Counted from the stretch's first letter, positions 34,888 to 43,823 are shown. The stretch: 64,000 nucleotides of DNA from Caballeronia peredens (GCA_001544595.2 FCOH02000025.1:1-64000); one strand, 5' to 3'. The notes: generated by a model not told the origin, from the sequence alone. Numbers and translations are program-made.

Positions 34888-35952
34888 TCAAACAACTCTG
34901 GGAGCGTCATGTCCGTCACCCGCGGTTGAACTGGCGTCAACGCACACTTCGTGCTCCACCTGGACCGTTACATGCTGGATGTTGAAACGGGTGGCTAAAC
35001 GCTGCTGCACCGCCACCACGACGTCACGAGCACTTGCGCCTGCAACTGGATGGACATGAAGAGTTACCAAGTGTTGCTCGCCCGTGATGGACCACGCATG
35101 AATGTGATGGGCGTCGTGCACTTGCGCAACGTTTTGTTCGAGGTCGGCTTTGATATCGACAAGATTCACCCCCTCGGGAGTACCTTCGAGCAGGATGTGG
35201 GCGGAAGACTTAACGATACCCCAAGCGCTCTTGAGGATGATGACAGCGACGAAGATGGACAGCAGTGGGTCAATCGGCGTCCAGCCGGTCCACAGAATCA
35301 CAAGTGCCGCAACGATAGCTGCAATCGACCCGAGCATGTCACCAAGAACATGAAGCCAAGCTCCTCGCAGGTTCAAATTCTCACGGTTCCCGCCGTGTAG
35401 GACGAAAAACGCGGCAATATTCGCCAAGAGTCCCACGACGGCGACAATCAGCATGGTTTTGCCGATGACAGGGACGGGCGACGCAAAGCGTTGCACGGCT
35501 TCAATCACAATCCATCCTGCTATGACGAAGAGCGCGCATCCATTCACGAATGCGGCCAGGATTTCGAGCCGCTTGTATCCAAACGAAAGCTGCGCCGTAG
35601 CGGGCCGCTTTCCGTAGTGGATAGCAACCCAGCTGAAACCGAGCGCTGCCGCGTCGCTGACCATGTGACCAGCGTCTGCTAAAAGCGCGAGAGAGCCGGA
35701 GATGACACCGCCAGCCACTTCTACCAGCATAAACGCTGCGATGATGACGAAGGCCCAGCCGATACGCCGTTGGTCGCTCACGCCATGCAGATGATTGTGG
35801 CCTGCGTGATTGTGTCCGTGGCCCTCAGGACCATGGCCGTGTTCATGGTTTTGGCGACCATGCTGATGGTCACTATGGTTGTGTTCATCTTGGCCGCTGT
35901 TGTCTTTGCGGTGGTCGTGCTGGTGTCCAGAGTGGTCGTGCTTAGAGGCCAT
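34888..35952 (-). CDS. CDF-family divalent cation exporter (DmeF/CzcD type)
   Basis: 354 residues from ATG 35952. A His-rich cytoplasmic N-terminus (about 17 His in the first 57 residues), six membrane helices with the metal-site motifs LLADAGHMVSDA and WLHVLGDMLGS (HxxxD in helices 2 and 5), and a C-terminal cation-binding domain (HDAHHIHAWSITGEQHLVTLHV). It exports Zn, Co, Cd or Ni by proton antiport. Divergent from an SmtB-type repressor gene with a dyad between them. Confidence 0.9.
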   Translation of the reverse strand: MASKHDHSGHQHDHRKDNSGQDEHNHSDHQHGRQNHEHGHGPEGHGHNHAGHNHLHGVSDQRRIGWAFVIIAAFMLVEVAGGVISGSLALLADAGHMVSDAAALGFSWVAIHYGKRPATAQLSFGYKRLEILAAFVNGCALFVIAGWIVIEAVQRFASPVPVIGKTMLIVAVVGLLANIAAFFVLHGGNRENLNLRGAWLHVLGDMLGSIAAIVAALVILWTGWTPIDPLLSIFVAVIILKSAWGIVKSSAHILLEGTPEGVNLVDIKADLEQNVAQVHDAHHIHAWSITGEQHLVTLHVHPVAGASARDVVVAVQQRLATRFNIQHVTVQVEHEVCVDASSTAGDGHDAPRVV

Positions 35953-35984
35953 TGTCGCTATCCTTGAGCAGAGTACGAGCGCTA

Positions 35985-36000
35985 TTATATACACATATAA
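35985..36000. promoter_or_regulatory. Candidate operator of the SmtB-type repressor
   Basis: Perfect dyad TTATAT-ACAC-ATATAA between the divergent CDF exporter and repressor genes, in an AT-rich stretch that could hold both -10 elements. Confidence 0.5.
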
Positions 36001-36033
36001 ACATGCGTTGATGTGAACGGAGAATGGTCTTTT

Positions 36034-36381
36034 ATGTCTGCAGAAATCGAGTTGAGCGATGACCAGGTCGTGGAACTGGCAGAGATGTTTCGGCTGATGG
36101 GGGACCCAAGTCGACTTAAGATAATCGCTGCGTGCCTTGGCGCGCCGATGTGTGTCTCTGACATCGCGGCGAAATACGGCATGTCCCAGCCGCTCGTGAG
36201 TCATCACTTGCGACTGCTTCGCGCTGCTCGAGTGTTGCGTTCTGAACGTCGTGGAAAGCAGATTTTCTACGAGGCGGCCGACCACCACGTGAAACGAGTC
36301 ATTGGAAATATGGTCGAACACGTTTGCGAACAACCGTCGCCCGAGGCAGCAGATATCGACGACGCAACGCGCCAGGAGTAG
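36034..36381 (+). CDS. SmtB/CzrA-type ArsR-family zinc repressor
   Basis: 115 residues from ATG 36034. Winged helix with MSQPLVSHHLRLLRAARVL. The last helix carries Asp, His at +2, His at +13 and Glu at +16 (DHHVKRVIGNMVEHVCE), exactly the alpha-5 zinc-site spacing of SmtB. The repressor should leave DNA on binding Zn, Co or similar and so derepress the divergent CDF exporter. It differs from the two arsenite-type ArsR proteins of this window, which have Cys sites. Confidence 0.88.
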   Translation: MSAEIELSDDQVVELAEMFRLMGDPSRLKIIAACLGAPMCVSDIAAKYGMSQPLVSHHLRLLRAARVLRSERRGKQIFYEAADHHVKRVIGNMVEHVCEQPSPEAADIDDATRQE

Positions 36382-36740
36382 ATTCGACGTCCATTTGTCT
36401 CGCTGTCTCAGACACGGCAACTCTTATTCTCCGCCATTGCTCCGAACGCAAAGGCTTCAGCTTTTAATCGATATGCCTTGACGCTCGCCATATATCCGCC
36501 GAAGTTGAAAAGCGCAATAGCGCGTGAGCAAACTGGAGTTCCGGCAAGAAGCGCCAGATTAGCGGTAGCCATGCGAGCGCCGCTGGAATCTCATTCAACT
36601 TGGTCGGCACGCGTTCTCGGTGCGCGCAGCGGGCATTCAGCAACGCCCCAAGCATATGGTGCGGAAGACGAGTGAGTCGGTTGCCGGCGCCAGTTTCAAT
36701 CTAGGCTCTGCGTTCCTTCGTGCCTTTCAAGCCGCGATTA
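36382..36740. other. Intergenic region without a gene
   Basis: Between the SmtB-type repressor and the 3' end of mntH. I see no convincing frame, repeat or terminator. Confidence 0.5.
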
Positions 36741-38048
36741 TCATGGAAGTGCTACTCCGAACGTTTGCAGCAGTAAGAACGCGTTGAGTGAAAGGACAAT
36801 GGCCGCTGCCATCGCGGACAATATGGTCGTAGATGCGCTGCTCTTGCAGACACCCATAATGTCCTGTCGGCAACTGAACCAAAGCAGCGCCAGCATCGGA
36901 AACGGCAACGCTAGGCTCAACACGACCTGACTGATAACAAGTGCCGTTGTAGTATTCACCCCAAAGCCGACAACCGCAAAACTGGGCAACATTGTCACGA
37001 CCCTTCGCACCCATAGCGGGATACGAAAGCCGATGAAGCCCTGCATAATCATCTGGCCGGCCATCGTGCCCACGACCGAACTGGATATCCCAGAGGCAAT
37101 AAGCGCCAGGAGAAAAATGCCCGCAGCTCCTATGCCGAGCAAAGGCGCAAGGGTGTGGTATGCCGTTTCGATTTCGGCGACCTCAGGATGACCCTCGTGG
37201 AATGCGCCGGAAGCCATGATGACCATGGCCATATTGATAAGGCCGGCAGTGCTCAGCGCGATGAGCACCTCGAGGTTCGAATACGCCAGTAGCATGGTGC
37301 GTTCAGCTTCTGTCTTAGCGAGCACGCGACTTTGGGTCAACCCTGAATGGAGAAACAACGCATGTGGCATTACGGTGGCGCCAATAATGCCGACCGCAAT
37401 AGTGAGAGCTTCTGAATCCGGAAGATGCGGCGAAAACGTATGCGCGAAGACTGCTGGCCAGGCGACCGGTACGATGAATAGCTCGACTAGGTAGGACAAG
37501 CCAATCACGCCGACCAATCCTCCAATTGCAAGTTCGAGCGGACGGAAACCGGCACGCTCGAACAACAGAAGCGCATAGGTCACGAGGGCGGTGACAACCA
37601 TGCTGACAAACAACGGCATGTGGAATAGCAGGGACAGGCCGATTGCTCCGCCCAGAAACTCGGCCAAATCCGTGGCCATCGCAGCCACCTCGCTCACTCC
37701 CCACATGAGAAGAACAAGCGACCTCGGGAGGTGTTCGCGACAGAGCTCAGCGAGGTTTCGTCCGGTAACTATCCCGAGTTTTGCGGAGAGCGCCTGGAAC
37801 AGCATGGCTATCAGATTTGCCAGCAGCACGACCCAGAGGAGCGTATAGCCGTACTTCGCGCCAGCCTGAATGTTCGTCGCGAAGTTCCCCGGGTCTATGT
37901 AGGCGATTGAGACGACCATCGCCGGGCCGAAAAATGGCAGGAACACCCGCGCGCCTCGACCTTCGAGCCGCTCGCGCATCGCCGACGTCGTTCGCTCCGT
38001 CAGCGTTTTACGCCGGTCCTTCCGGCGAGCACGGTCGTCCATTGCCAC
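36741..38048 (-). CDS. mntH: MntH, NRAMP-family proton-coupled Mn transporter
   Basis: 435 residues, about 11 membrane helices. The metal-site motifs are DPGN in helix 1 (YIDPGNFATN) and MPH in helix 6 (ATVMPHALFLHS). It imports Mn(II), and possibly Fe, Cd or Co. An uptake system is unusual within an export island. It may help replace toxic divalent metals by Mn. Its promoter side is now occupied by an IS605-like fragment and the second tnpB element (38141 onward), so its native control region may be lost. Confidence 0.9.
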   Translation of the reverse strand: MAMDDRARRKDRRKTLTERTTSAMRERLEGRGARVFLPFFGPAMVVSIAYIDPGNFATNIQAGAKYGYTLLWVVLLANLIAMLFQALSAKLGIVTGRNLAELCREHLPRSLVLLMWGVSEVAAMATDLAEFLGGAIGLSLLFHMPLFVSMVVTALVTYALLLFERAGFRPLELAIGGLVGVIGLSYLVELFIVPVAWPAVFAHTFSPHLPDSEALTIAVGIIGATVMPHALFLHSGLTQSRVLAKTEAERTMLLAYSNLEVLIALSTAGLINMAMVIMASGAFHEGHPEVAEIETAYHTLAPLLGIGAAGIFLLALIASGISSSVVGTMAGQMIMQGFIGFRIPLWVRRVVTMLPSFAVVGFGVNTTTALVISQVVLSLALPFPMLALLWFSCRQDIMGVCKSSASTTILSAMAAAIVLSLNAFLLLQTFGVALP

Positions 38049-38140
38049 TCCAGCCTGTCACCAGCTGCACGCACTGCGCGTCATCAGTCTGTCTGCGCAT
38101 TACAACATCATTTGCCAGCGTGATTGGCCTGCCACTTCTT

Positions 38141-38187
38141 CTTCCGATAGCGCGAGAACCCCGTCCATTAGGTCGCGGAGGAAAGGC
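38141..38187. repeat. IS200/IS605-like end fragment
   Basis: It shares TCCGATAGCGC and ACCCCGTCC with 43902-43948 and resembles the hairpin ends of the tnpB elements. It lies right before the left end of copy 2, so it could also be an extended left end. Confidence 0.4.
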
Positions 38188-38244
38188 GCGAGTTTCGCTT
38201 TTGCCACAGGCTTCCGGCATATAAAGTATCGCGCTAGACGGGTC

Positions 38245-39360
38245 ATGTCCGTCAAACGCGCCTTCCGTTTCCGCTTCTATCCAACCGCAGCTCAGGAGCA
38301 GCAGTTGGCGCAGCACTTTGGCTGTGTGCGGTTCGTCTATAACCACATGCTCGCGCGTCGTCAGCAGCGACGCAAGGACGGCCTGAAGTCGAACTACGTT
38401 GACGACGCCGCCGCGCTGACCGTGCTTAAGCGCGCGCCCGAGTGCCTCTGGCTGCGTGACGTCTCCATCGTCGCCCTGCAAGCGTCACTTCGTCACCTCG
38501 ACACGGCATACCAGAATTTCTTTGCCCGGCGGGCAGGCTTTCCGCGCTTCAAGCGCAAGCGAGCCGCGCAAAGCTATGCCCTAATGCGCAACGGCTTTAC
38601 CTTGCGCGACGGCAAGCTGACGCTCGCGAAGATGGCAGCGCCGCTCGATGTGCGCTGGAGCCGGGAGTTACCCGCCACGCCCTCGAGCCTGACCGTGTTG
38701 CGTGACGCTGCCGGCCGCTACTTCGTGAGCCTGCTGTGCGACGACGAGGTGGCGCCGCTGCCGGCGACGGCCAAGGTCGTTGCCGCCGACCTTGGTCTGA
38801 CGCACCTTCTGACTTTCGCGGACGACCAGCCTCCACTGTCTCCGCCGAAGTTCCTCGCCGAGCTGCTGCATCGCGTGCGTCGCCTGAGCCGCGCGCTCTC
38901 GCGCAAACACAACGGCTCGAAAAACCGCGACAAGGCGCGCAAGCGTCTCGCGCGGCTGCACGCGCGCATTGCCGACTCGCGCAAGGATTTCCTGCACAAA
39001 CTGTCCACCCAGCTCATCCGCGAAAACCAGGCGGTGTTCATGGAGGACCTGTGCATCAAGGGGATGATGCGCAGTCACCTTGCGCGGAGTATCGGCGACG
39101 CCGCCTGGGGCGAGTTGCTCAGGCAGCTCGCCTACAAGGCGGCGTGGTATGGCCGGACGTACTGGCAGGCGGACCGGTTCTTCGCGTCGAGCAAAACCTG
39201 TCACGCCTGCGGGTTTCGGCACACGTCGCTGCCGTTGAACATTCGGCAGTGGACCTGCCCGGATTGCGGCGAGATACACGACCGAGACCAGAACGCAGCG
39301 AGGAATATCCTCGCCGCAGGCCTTCTCGCAACACGTACCGCGGGACGCGCGGAACCTTAA
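38245..39360 (+). CDS. tnpB: TnpB, RNA-guided nuclease (second copy)
   Basis: 371 residues, over 90 % like the copy at 5855 by eye. The RuvC residues are kept (Asp in AADLGLTHLL, Glu in VFMEDL, Asp in HDRDQNAA), as is the zinc ribbon CHACGF/CPDCGE. It should be active. It lies divergent from mntH and convergent with the DUF318 permease. Substitutions concentrate in the middle region (for example DDEVAPLPATAKVV), which suggests divergence after duplication rather than a very recent copy. Confidence 0.92.
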   Translation: MSVKRAFRFRFYPTAAQEQQLAQHFGCVRFVYNHMLARRQQRRKDGLKSNYVDDAAALTVLKRAPECLWLRDVSIVALQASLRHLDTAYQNFFARRAGFPRFKRKRAAQSYALMRNGFTLRDGKLTLAKMAAPLDVRWSRELPATPSSLTVLRDAAGRYFVSLLCDDEVAPLPATAKVVAADLGLTHLLTFADDQPPLSPPKFLAELLHRVRRLSRALSRKHNGSKNRDKARKRLARLHARIADSRKDFLHKLSTQLIRENQAVFMEDLCIKGMMRSHLARSIGDAAWGELLRQLAYKAAWYGRTYWQADRFFASSKTCHACGFRHTSLPLNIRQWTCPDCGEIHDRDQNAARNILAAGLLATRTAGRAEP

Positions 39361-39480
39361 GCCTGTGGAGCGGACGGAAGACCTGACGGAGACACCTTCG
39401 GCAGGCGGTCTGCAACGAAGCAGGAACCTGACTTGCGAAGCTCAGGAATCCCCGTCCCTTCAGGGCGGGGAGGACGTCAA
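39290..39480 (+). ncRNA. Probable omega RNA (reRNA) region of tnpB copy 2
   Basis: Counterpart of 5734-5930: the 3' end of tnpB through the right-end hairpin. The guide would start at 39481 (GTAAGCAATTTC). The 5' limit is inferred by analogy. Confidence 0.4.
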
Positions 39481-39565
39481 GTAAGCAATTTCCTCATTTT
39501 GTGCCTTGATGATGTTCTTGGCCAGTCGCTTCATGGCGGGGGCCTTGCCGTGAGTGGCCATGATG

Positions 39566-40753
39566 TTAATGGTGTGTATGGCCATGGGAGGCATGATGCT
39601 CATGCCCACCGTGGTCGTGCTGGCCGCTCTCCATCATTCGCATCATCTGCGGACCCCCGGTCCTGAAAAATACCACTGTCAAGACGATGAAGATTGCGCC
39701 AAAGATGATGTCGAGGACGGTGGTGTAGTTGAAAGTAATCGTCGCGTCCACAACTGCTGTATGTCGGTCCGTCGGCACCCAGCCAAGCTCTTGGAATAAC
39801 GCTTCGACCACGAGTGCCGCTGAGACCATCGCAAGATAGAAGGTTAGAGCGAGGAAGACCGTCATCCGTCCGCCGTAGTACTTCCTGTAGATGTTGAGGA
39901 TGGGAGGAATGATGAGGTCGCCAAAGATGAAAGAAGCGACTCCGCCGAAGCTGATACCACCATTCCACAGTACGGTGGCGAGCGGCACGTTACCCACGGA
40001 ACAGGTGAACGACGCAACGGCAATCAGCGGGCCGACAAATGCACCCCAAATCATCGCGGCCGTCGGATGGCTGACAAGAAAGAATTTCTGCCAGAAGCTG
40101 TCCGGCACCCAGGCGCCGAGCGCGCCAGCGATGAGCAACCCAATCCCGATGTCGCGCCACAGCATCGCCCAGTTCATCACGTAACTATGGCTGATAGCTA
40201 TCCACCCGTCCTTGGATGAGAGACGTTGCTTCCAGGTCCCCTGCTGTTCGCCCATCGACATGGCAGCGTGACCCTCCATGCTGCCGGCGATGCCCTTGTC
40301 CGCCTGCTCGATAGCTTCGCTTTTGAGCGAGTCCTTGACAAAGAACCGGAAAAGCAGCGCAAGAACGACAATCATGATTGGGCCACCGATGAACTCAGCG
40401 GCGGCGAACTGCCAGGAAATCAGCACCCACATCAGCACGCCCAGTTCAAGCACAAGATTCGTCGCTGCAAACTGGAACGCCATGGCGGCCGTGAAGTCCC
40501 CGCCCTTGCGCACGATGGAGCGGGCCATCGCGACGGCGGCATAGGAGCAGGAGGATGATGCGGCGCCGAGCAGACTGGCAACTGTCAGCGACCGTGGGGA
40601 TGCGTTCGGCAGAAGCATCGACATCTCGGACTTCGAGACCACGACCTCAATCACGGCCGAGAACAGAAAGCCGAGACTCAGCCCCCAGAAAATCTGCCAC
40701 AGCATGGTGAAGGACATCCAGAGGGCATGACCGACAGCAGTGACAATCTGCAT
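39566..40753 (-). CDS. DUF318/ArsP-like permease with His-rich tail
   Basis: 395 residues, about eight to ten membrane helices in two halves. Family features: GAASSSCSYAAVAMARS near the start and FTCSVGNVPLA in the second half (paired Cys-containing re-entrant-like motifs). The C-terminus is very His-rich (HDHGGHEHHASHGHTHH). ArsP-type DUF318 permeases export trivalent organoarsenicals, but the His tail and the upstream HMA chaperone point to a metal cation. It is third in the operon after the HMA and YVTN genes. Confidence 0.75.
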   Translation of the reverse strand: MQIVTAVGHALWMSFTMLWQIFWGLSLGFLFSAVIEVVVSKSEMSMLLPNASPRSLTVASLLGAASSSCSYAAVAMARSIVRKGGDFTAAMAFQFAATNLVLELGVLMWVLISWQFAAAEFIGGPIMIVVLALLFRFFVKDSLKSEAIEQADKGIAGSMEGHAAMSMGEQQGTWKQRLSSKDGWIAISHSYVMNWAMLWRDIGIGLLIAGALGAWVPDSFWQKFFLVSHPTAAMIWGAFVGPLIAVASFTCSVGNVPLATVLWNGGISFGGVASFIFGDLIIPPILNIYRKYYGGRMTVFLALTFYLAMVSAALVVEALFQELGWVPTDRHTAVVDATITFNYTTVLDIIFGAIFIVLTVVFFRTGGPQMMRMMESGQHDHGGHEHHASHGHTHH

Positions 40754-40776
40754 CGCAACCTCCTGCGTGAAGACTC

Positions 40777-41760
40777 CTATATCAGCGGTGCGCGGTTATA
40801 GAAATAAATGCCGTGAGGTGATTTTCCGACCTTGATGGTGTTGACGAGCTTCAATGTCTTCATGTCTATAACGCCGACATAGCGTGTGAAGCGGAAGGTC
40901 ACCCAGAGATATTGCCGGTCGGGCGTGAGCTCCATGTCGTCAGGCCCCGGCAGCAACCCCGTGATGGTTCCAACGTTGGTCAACGTGTTCTGGTCGAGGA
41001 TGCTGATAGTATTGCCGACGCGATTCGTCACGAGCACATGTTGGCCGTCGGCAAGGGAGCGGAAGTTGTGCGCCCCTCTATCCGTGTGAATTGTCTTGAC
41101 GATTTTGCGCGCACGCCAGTCAATGACGGCGACATAGTCCGCACCGGTCATGCCAATCAGCAGATACTTGTCGCCGGGCGTTAGCCATAGTCCTGCCGGC
41201 GCTTTGCCGACAGGCATCTTCCACAGTACGGTCTGTGTCGCAAGGTCGATGGCGGCAACTTCGCCCGACTCCTGCAACGTGACGAAGACAATCTTGCTGT
41301 CGGCCGAGAAAATCATATGGCTCGGCATCTTTGCGAGCGGCACCCGTTTGGCCAGTGAGACATTCTTGCCGTCGTAGTGGTATATGTCCACGCGGTCAAG
41401 GCGCAGTCCATTGGTGACGAACCACTTCCGGTCGTAAGAAAACCCAAGCTGATAGGGGTCTTCGATGTCAGGCACCCACTTCTGAGCCTTGCCTGTCTTT
41501 GGGTCCAAAAATACGAGATTATTGCCCACCGAGTTCGCCACAATCAGAGACTGATTGTCTGGTGTGGCCATCAGATGATGCGGCTCCTTCCCGACCGGGA
41601 ATGTGTCAACGACCTTCTGGCTCGCCTGGTCGATGAGACTTACACTCGCGTCCGCCGAGTTAAGGACGATGACATTCTCTGCCTGGACCGGTGTGTTCGC
41701 GAGTGCCGTGACGGCGAGCGCGCCGAGCATATACCGCATCTGAAATATGCCCAGCTTCAT
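40777..41760 (-). CDS. Periplasmic YVTN beta-propeller protein
   Basis: 327 residues from ATG 41760. It has a Sec signal (MRYMLGALAVTALANTPVQA) and about seven propeller blades with YVTN-type repeats (VIVLNSADASVSLID, LIVANSVGNNLVFLD, VLVTNRVGNTISILD). Propellers of this kind act as scaffolds or metal/electron-transfer partners. The role here is unknown. Its start overlaps the HMA stop (ATGA), and the permease follows after 23 bases, so the three are one unit. Confidence 0.75.
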   Translation of the reverse strand: MKLGIFQMRYMLGALAVTALANTPVQAENVIVLNSADASVSLIDQASQKVVDTFPVGKEPHHLMATPDNQSLIVANSVGNNLVFLDPKTGKAQKWVPDIEDPYQLGFSYDRKWFVTNGLRLDRVDIYHYDGKNVSLAKRVPLAKMPSHMIFSADSKIVFVTLQESGEVAAIDLATQTVLWKMPVGKAPAGLWLTPGDKYLLIGMTGADYVAVIDWRARKIVKTIHTDRGAHNFRSLADGQHVLVTNRVGNTISILDQNTLTNVGTITGLLPGPDDMELTPDRQYLWVTFRFTRYVGVIDMKTLKLVNTIKVGKSPHGIYFYNRAPLI

Positions 41761-41957
41761 GCTGCGAGCACCGTAGGATGGAAGCCTGCTGCTTCGATTG
41801 CGGCCATGAGGCGTTCCGGTGACGCCGTCGACTCGACCTCGACAATCTTGCCGCCCACGTCGATTGCCACACTGGCTGCGGCGTCCTCCTGCGTGATAGC
41901 CTGCGTGATGGCGTTCGCACACCCGCCACATGACATGTCTTTGACTTCGAATTTCAT
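41757..41957 (-). CDS. CopZ/MerP-like HMA metallochaperone
   Basis: 66-residue single heavy-metal-associated domain with MSCGGCANAIT giving the CxxC metal site. No signal peptide, so it is cytoplasmic as CopZ is. It is first in the HMA-YVTN-permease operon. The start at 41957 is chosen because the upstream extension runs into the MerR-type promoter. It likely hands Cu(I) or another soft metal to the permease or buffers it. Confidence 0.85.
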   Translation of the reverse strand: MKFEVKDMSCGGCANAITQAITQEDAAASVAIDVGGKIVEVESTASPERLMAAIEAAGFHPTVLAA

Positions 41958-41995
41958 GGCTGTCTCCAGCAATTGAAGAGAAACTTTGATGCTGA

Positions 41996-42016
41996 ACCTT
42001 CCCATCGCGGGAAGGT
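41996..42016 (-). promoter_or_regulatory. CueR/MerR-type operator of the HMA-YVTN-permease operon
   Basis: Perfect dyad ACCTTCCC, 5 bases, GGGAAGGT. On the minus strand TTGACC and CAGCAT are 19 bases apart. ACCTTCC/GGAAGGT is the CueR/CopZ-promoter style. No CueR gene is in the window, and cadR has a different dyad. Confidence 0.75.
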
Positions 42017-42050
42017 CAAGCGTCTTTGCTGATGGCGCGCGTCTTCAGAC

Positions 42051-42480
42051 TCACCCGTTGGCATCGCGGAAAAAGAACAATGCGAAGGCTCGCGACGCCC
42101 ACATTTGCCCGATGCGTTTCCGTGATGGGCTTACCATAGCAAGCCCTAAGCCTGTGTTTTGAAATGACGCAGCCCGCCAGCGTTCACGCCGTAGAAGCGC
42201 CCAAAGATTATTTCGAAGATGCTCGGCCGCACTCGCGTTCTTTTGATTGGTCGCCACAGTAACGGCGAACTTCGGCGATTCAAACGCGGTTAGTTCGAGT
42301 GATAACCCCCGAAATGCATGCTCAAGGACAATCAACATCAGACTGCTTGCGACCCGGAGGAACGAGAGAGTCCGAGCGAGACCGGTCCCTTCGCCCGCTA
42401 CCGGCTCGCCCCGCACGTCGCCGAGGGATGAGGGCCAAATTCGAGCCGAGCTGCTAAAGCCTTCGTCTGAGGATTGAACG
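42051..42480 (-). pseudogene. Decayed C-terminal part of a sensor histidine kinase
   Basis: The frame reads through eroded HATPase motifs that align with CopS (43945): RTLSFLRVASSLMLIVLEHA for the N box (CopS RRAVSNLVSNALDHA), VTVATNQ for the strand before the G1 box, QNTGLGLAMV for the G2 box (CopS NAGLGLAIV), and an ending RAFALFFFRD (CopS GRTTFTLYFP). The H box and sensor are missing and several motifs are broken. It is probably a leftover of an older cop/czc regulatory pair. Confidence 0.5.
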
Positions 42481-42669
42481 CCGAGGACCATTCGTCTCGC
42501 AGGAAATGGCCGATTGACAGGCACGCAGAACTAGGCCGCAGGTATGCAGAGCCCATTAAGGCTTCTTGTCGAAAGCAGCAAATAGGAACGTATCGCGGTT
42601 GGTGCGAATTTGCAAAAGAGATGAAATCCACTCGATATGCCCTGTGCTGAGGGTGCAGCACGAACGGAT

Positions 42670-42945
42670 TCAGCGACCAGTTGTTTTGGCGGGCGTGTCG
42701 AGCTTCGACGCCTTCTCAGGATGAGCGCGAGCGTACGCTTCCTTGTTCTTCTTCATGGATGCTGCGCTTGGCGGATACTCCGAACGACGAAAGGGCAATA
42801 CGCCATCCTTGTACGCCTGGACAAGTTCCTGCCGAACTTCCTCTCGCGTTTTTCCCTGAATCATCGGACCGCCCTCGCCATTTGCTACACCGTCGGCACC
42901 GACTGTCAGCAACACGAACGTCGCGATTCCAACAATGAGTTTCAT
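42670..42945 (-). CDS. DUF4148 small secreted protein (paralogue 3)
   Basis: 91 residues from ATG 42945. The Sec signal is MKLIVGIATFVLLTVGADGVANG. The core is GKTREEVRQELVQAYKDG, P, SEYPPS, KKNKEAY, closest to paralogues 1 and 2. Its box (43017-43041) is 72 bases upstream. It follows the decayed kinase remnant and faces the DUF411 gene divergently across about 460 bases. Function unknown. Confidence 0.8.
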   Translation of the reverse strand: MKLIVGIATFVLLTVGADGVANGEGGPMIQGKTREEVRQELVQAYKDGVLPFRRSEYPPSAASMKKNKEAYARAHPEKASKLDTPAKTTGR

Positions 42946-43016
42946 CGCATTTATTCCGTTGACGAAAGCCATCCCGGCCCTTCGATTCAGTGTACATGCC
43001 CGACGCTGCGTTCCCA

Positions 43017-43041
43017 TGACCTGAAAATGATAAAAGCGTCA
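43017..43041 (-). promoter_or_regulatory. 25-bp three-half-site box, site 4
   Basis: Exact match on the minus strand, 72 bases before the DUF4148 gene at 42945. TCATTTTCAGGTCAT resembles TCATTTTCGCGTCAT at the copR promoter. Confidence 0.6.
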
Positions 43042-43403
43042 TTTGACTGTAATCTGGTCCTTGCAGCCGCCTCGAATATCAAAAGGAGATAAAGTAACGT
43101 TGGAGTAACGGTCGTTACCCGCTTTCCGCTGTGATAGACGAGCAGTCCTTTCGGGCTTGATGTAGATGACCGCGCCCGTTCCGAGGGAAACAAGAGCGGC
43201 CTAATCCCTGGCGAAAAGCGAGAGCGTCCTAGGGCGCATCTACGAACCCAAGGATGGCAGTGGAAGCAAAACCAGCATCGCACTGTGTCTTGTCCGCTCT
43301 TTTCAGTTGTCCGGGTGCGACGCAACGTCGCTTCTGCTCGTTGCCATGGTCCCAGCCGTGCGGTTAATATCCTGATTGGAACCAGTTCGGATTTTTGAAA
43401 ACA
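43042..43403. other. Intergenic region without a gene
   Basis: Between box site 4 and the DUF411 gene. No convincing frame or terminator was seen. Confidence 0.4.
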
Positions 43404-43823
43404 ATGATGAAACGTCTTTGTATCACGGCGGCTTTTATGTTTGGAACGCCCATAGCGCATGCCGCAGATACAGCGGTCACGATATTCAAAAGCCCTGCTT
43501 GTGGCTGTTGCGAGGGTTGGGTGAGGCATGTCGAGACCGCGGGCTTTGTGACCAACGTCGTTGATACAAACGACCTTCAGGCGGTTAAGGACCGGCTAGG
43601 GGTCCCGGCCTCGATGCGTTCCTGCCATACCGCTGTCGTGAGCGGCACGAATCAAGTCATTGAAGGCCACGTTCCTGCCTCGGCTATAAAAAAGCTGGTC
43701 GCTCAACGGGCAGTGCACGGTGTCGCCGCGCCCGGAATGCCAGCGAATTCCCCGGGGATGGGCGAGATGGATGGGAAGTTGGTCACTGTAGACTTCCTCG
43801 GAAAAAGGTTCTCACAGGACTGA
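43404..43823 (+). CDS. DUF411 periplasmic metal-binding protein
   Basis: 139 residues. The Sec signal ends at PIAHAAD. The DUF411 core starts VTIFKSPACGCCEGWVRHVE with a CGCC site, followed by SMRSCHTAVV and GHVPASAIKKL. This thioredoxin-like family (CopG in Vibrio) is tied to copper tolerance and may take part in periplasmic Cu redox handling. The frame opens at a TTG 9 bases upstream, but ATG 43404 or 43407 is the better start. It is convergent with copS. Confidence 0.8.
   Translation: MMKRLCITAAFMFGTPIAHAADTAVTIFKSPACGCCEGWVRHVETAGFVTNVVDTNDLQAVKDRLGVPASMRSCHTAVVSGTNQVIEGHVPASAIKKLVAQRAVHGVAAPGMPANSPGMGEMDGKLVTVDFLGKRFSQD

Larger units (their letters stand above)
38188..39480 (+). mobile_element. 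IS200/IS605-type element carrying tnpB only (copy 2)
   Basis: Same structure as 5734-7027 in opposite orientation. The left end has CATATAAAGTATCGCGC and the right end has a hairpin CCCCGTCC/GGGCGGGG and stops at GACGTCAA (39480). No tnpA. The two copies differ by scattered substitutions. Confidence 0.7.
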
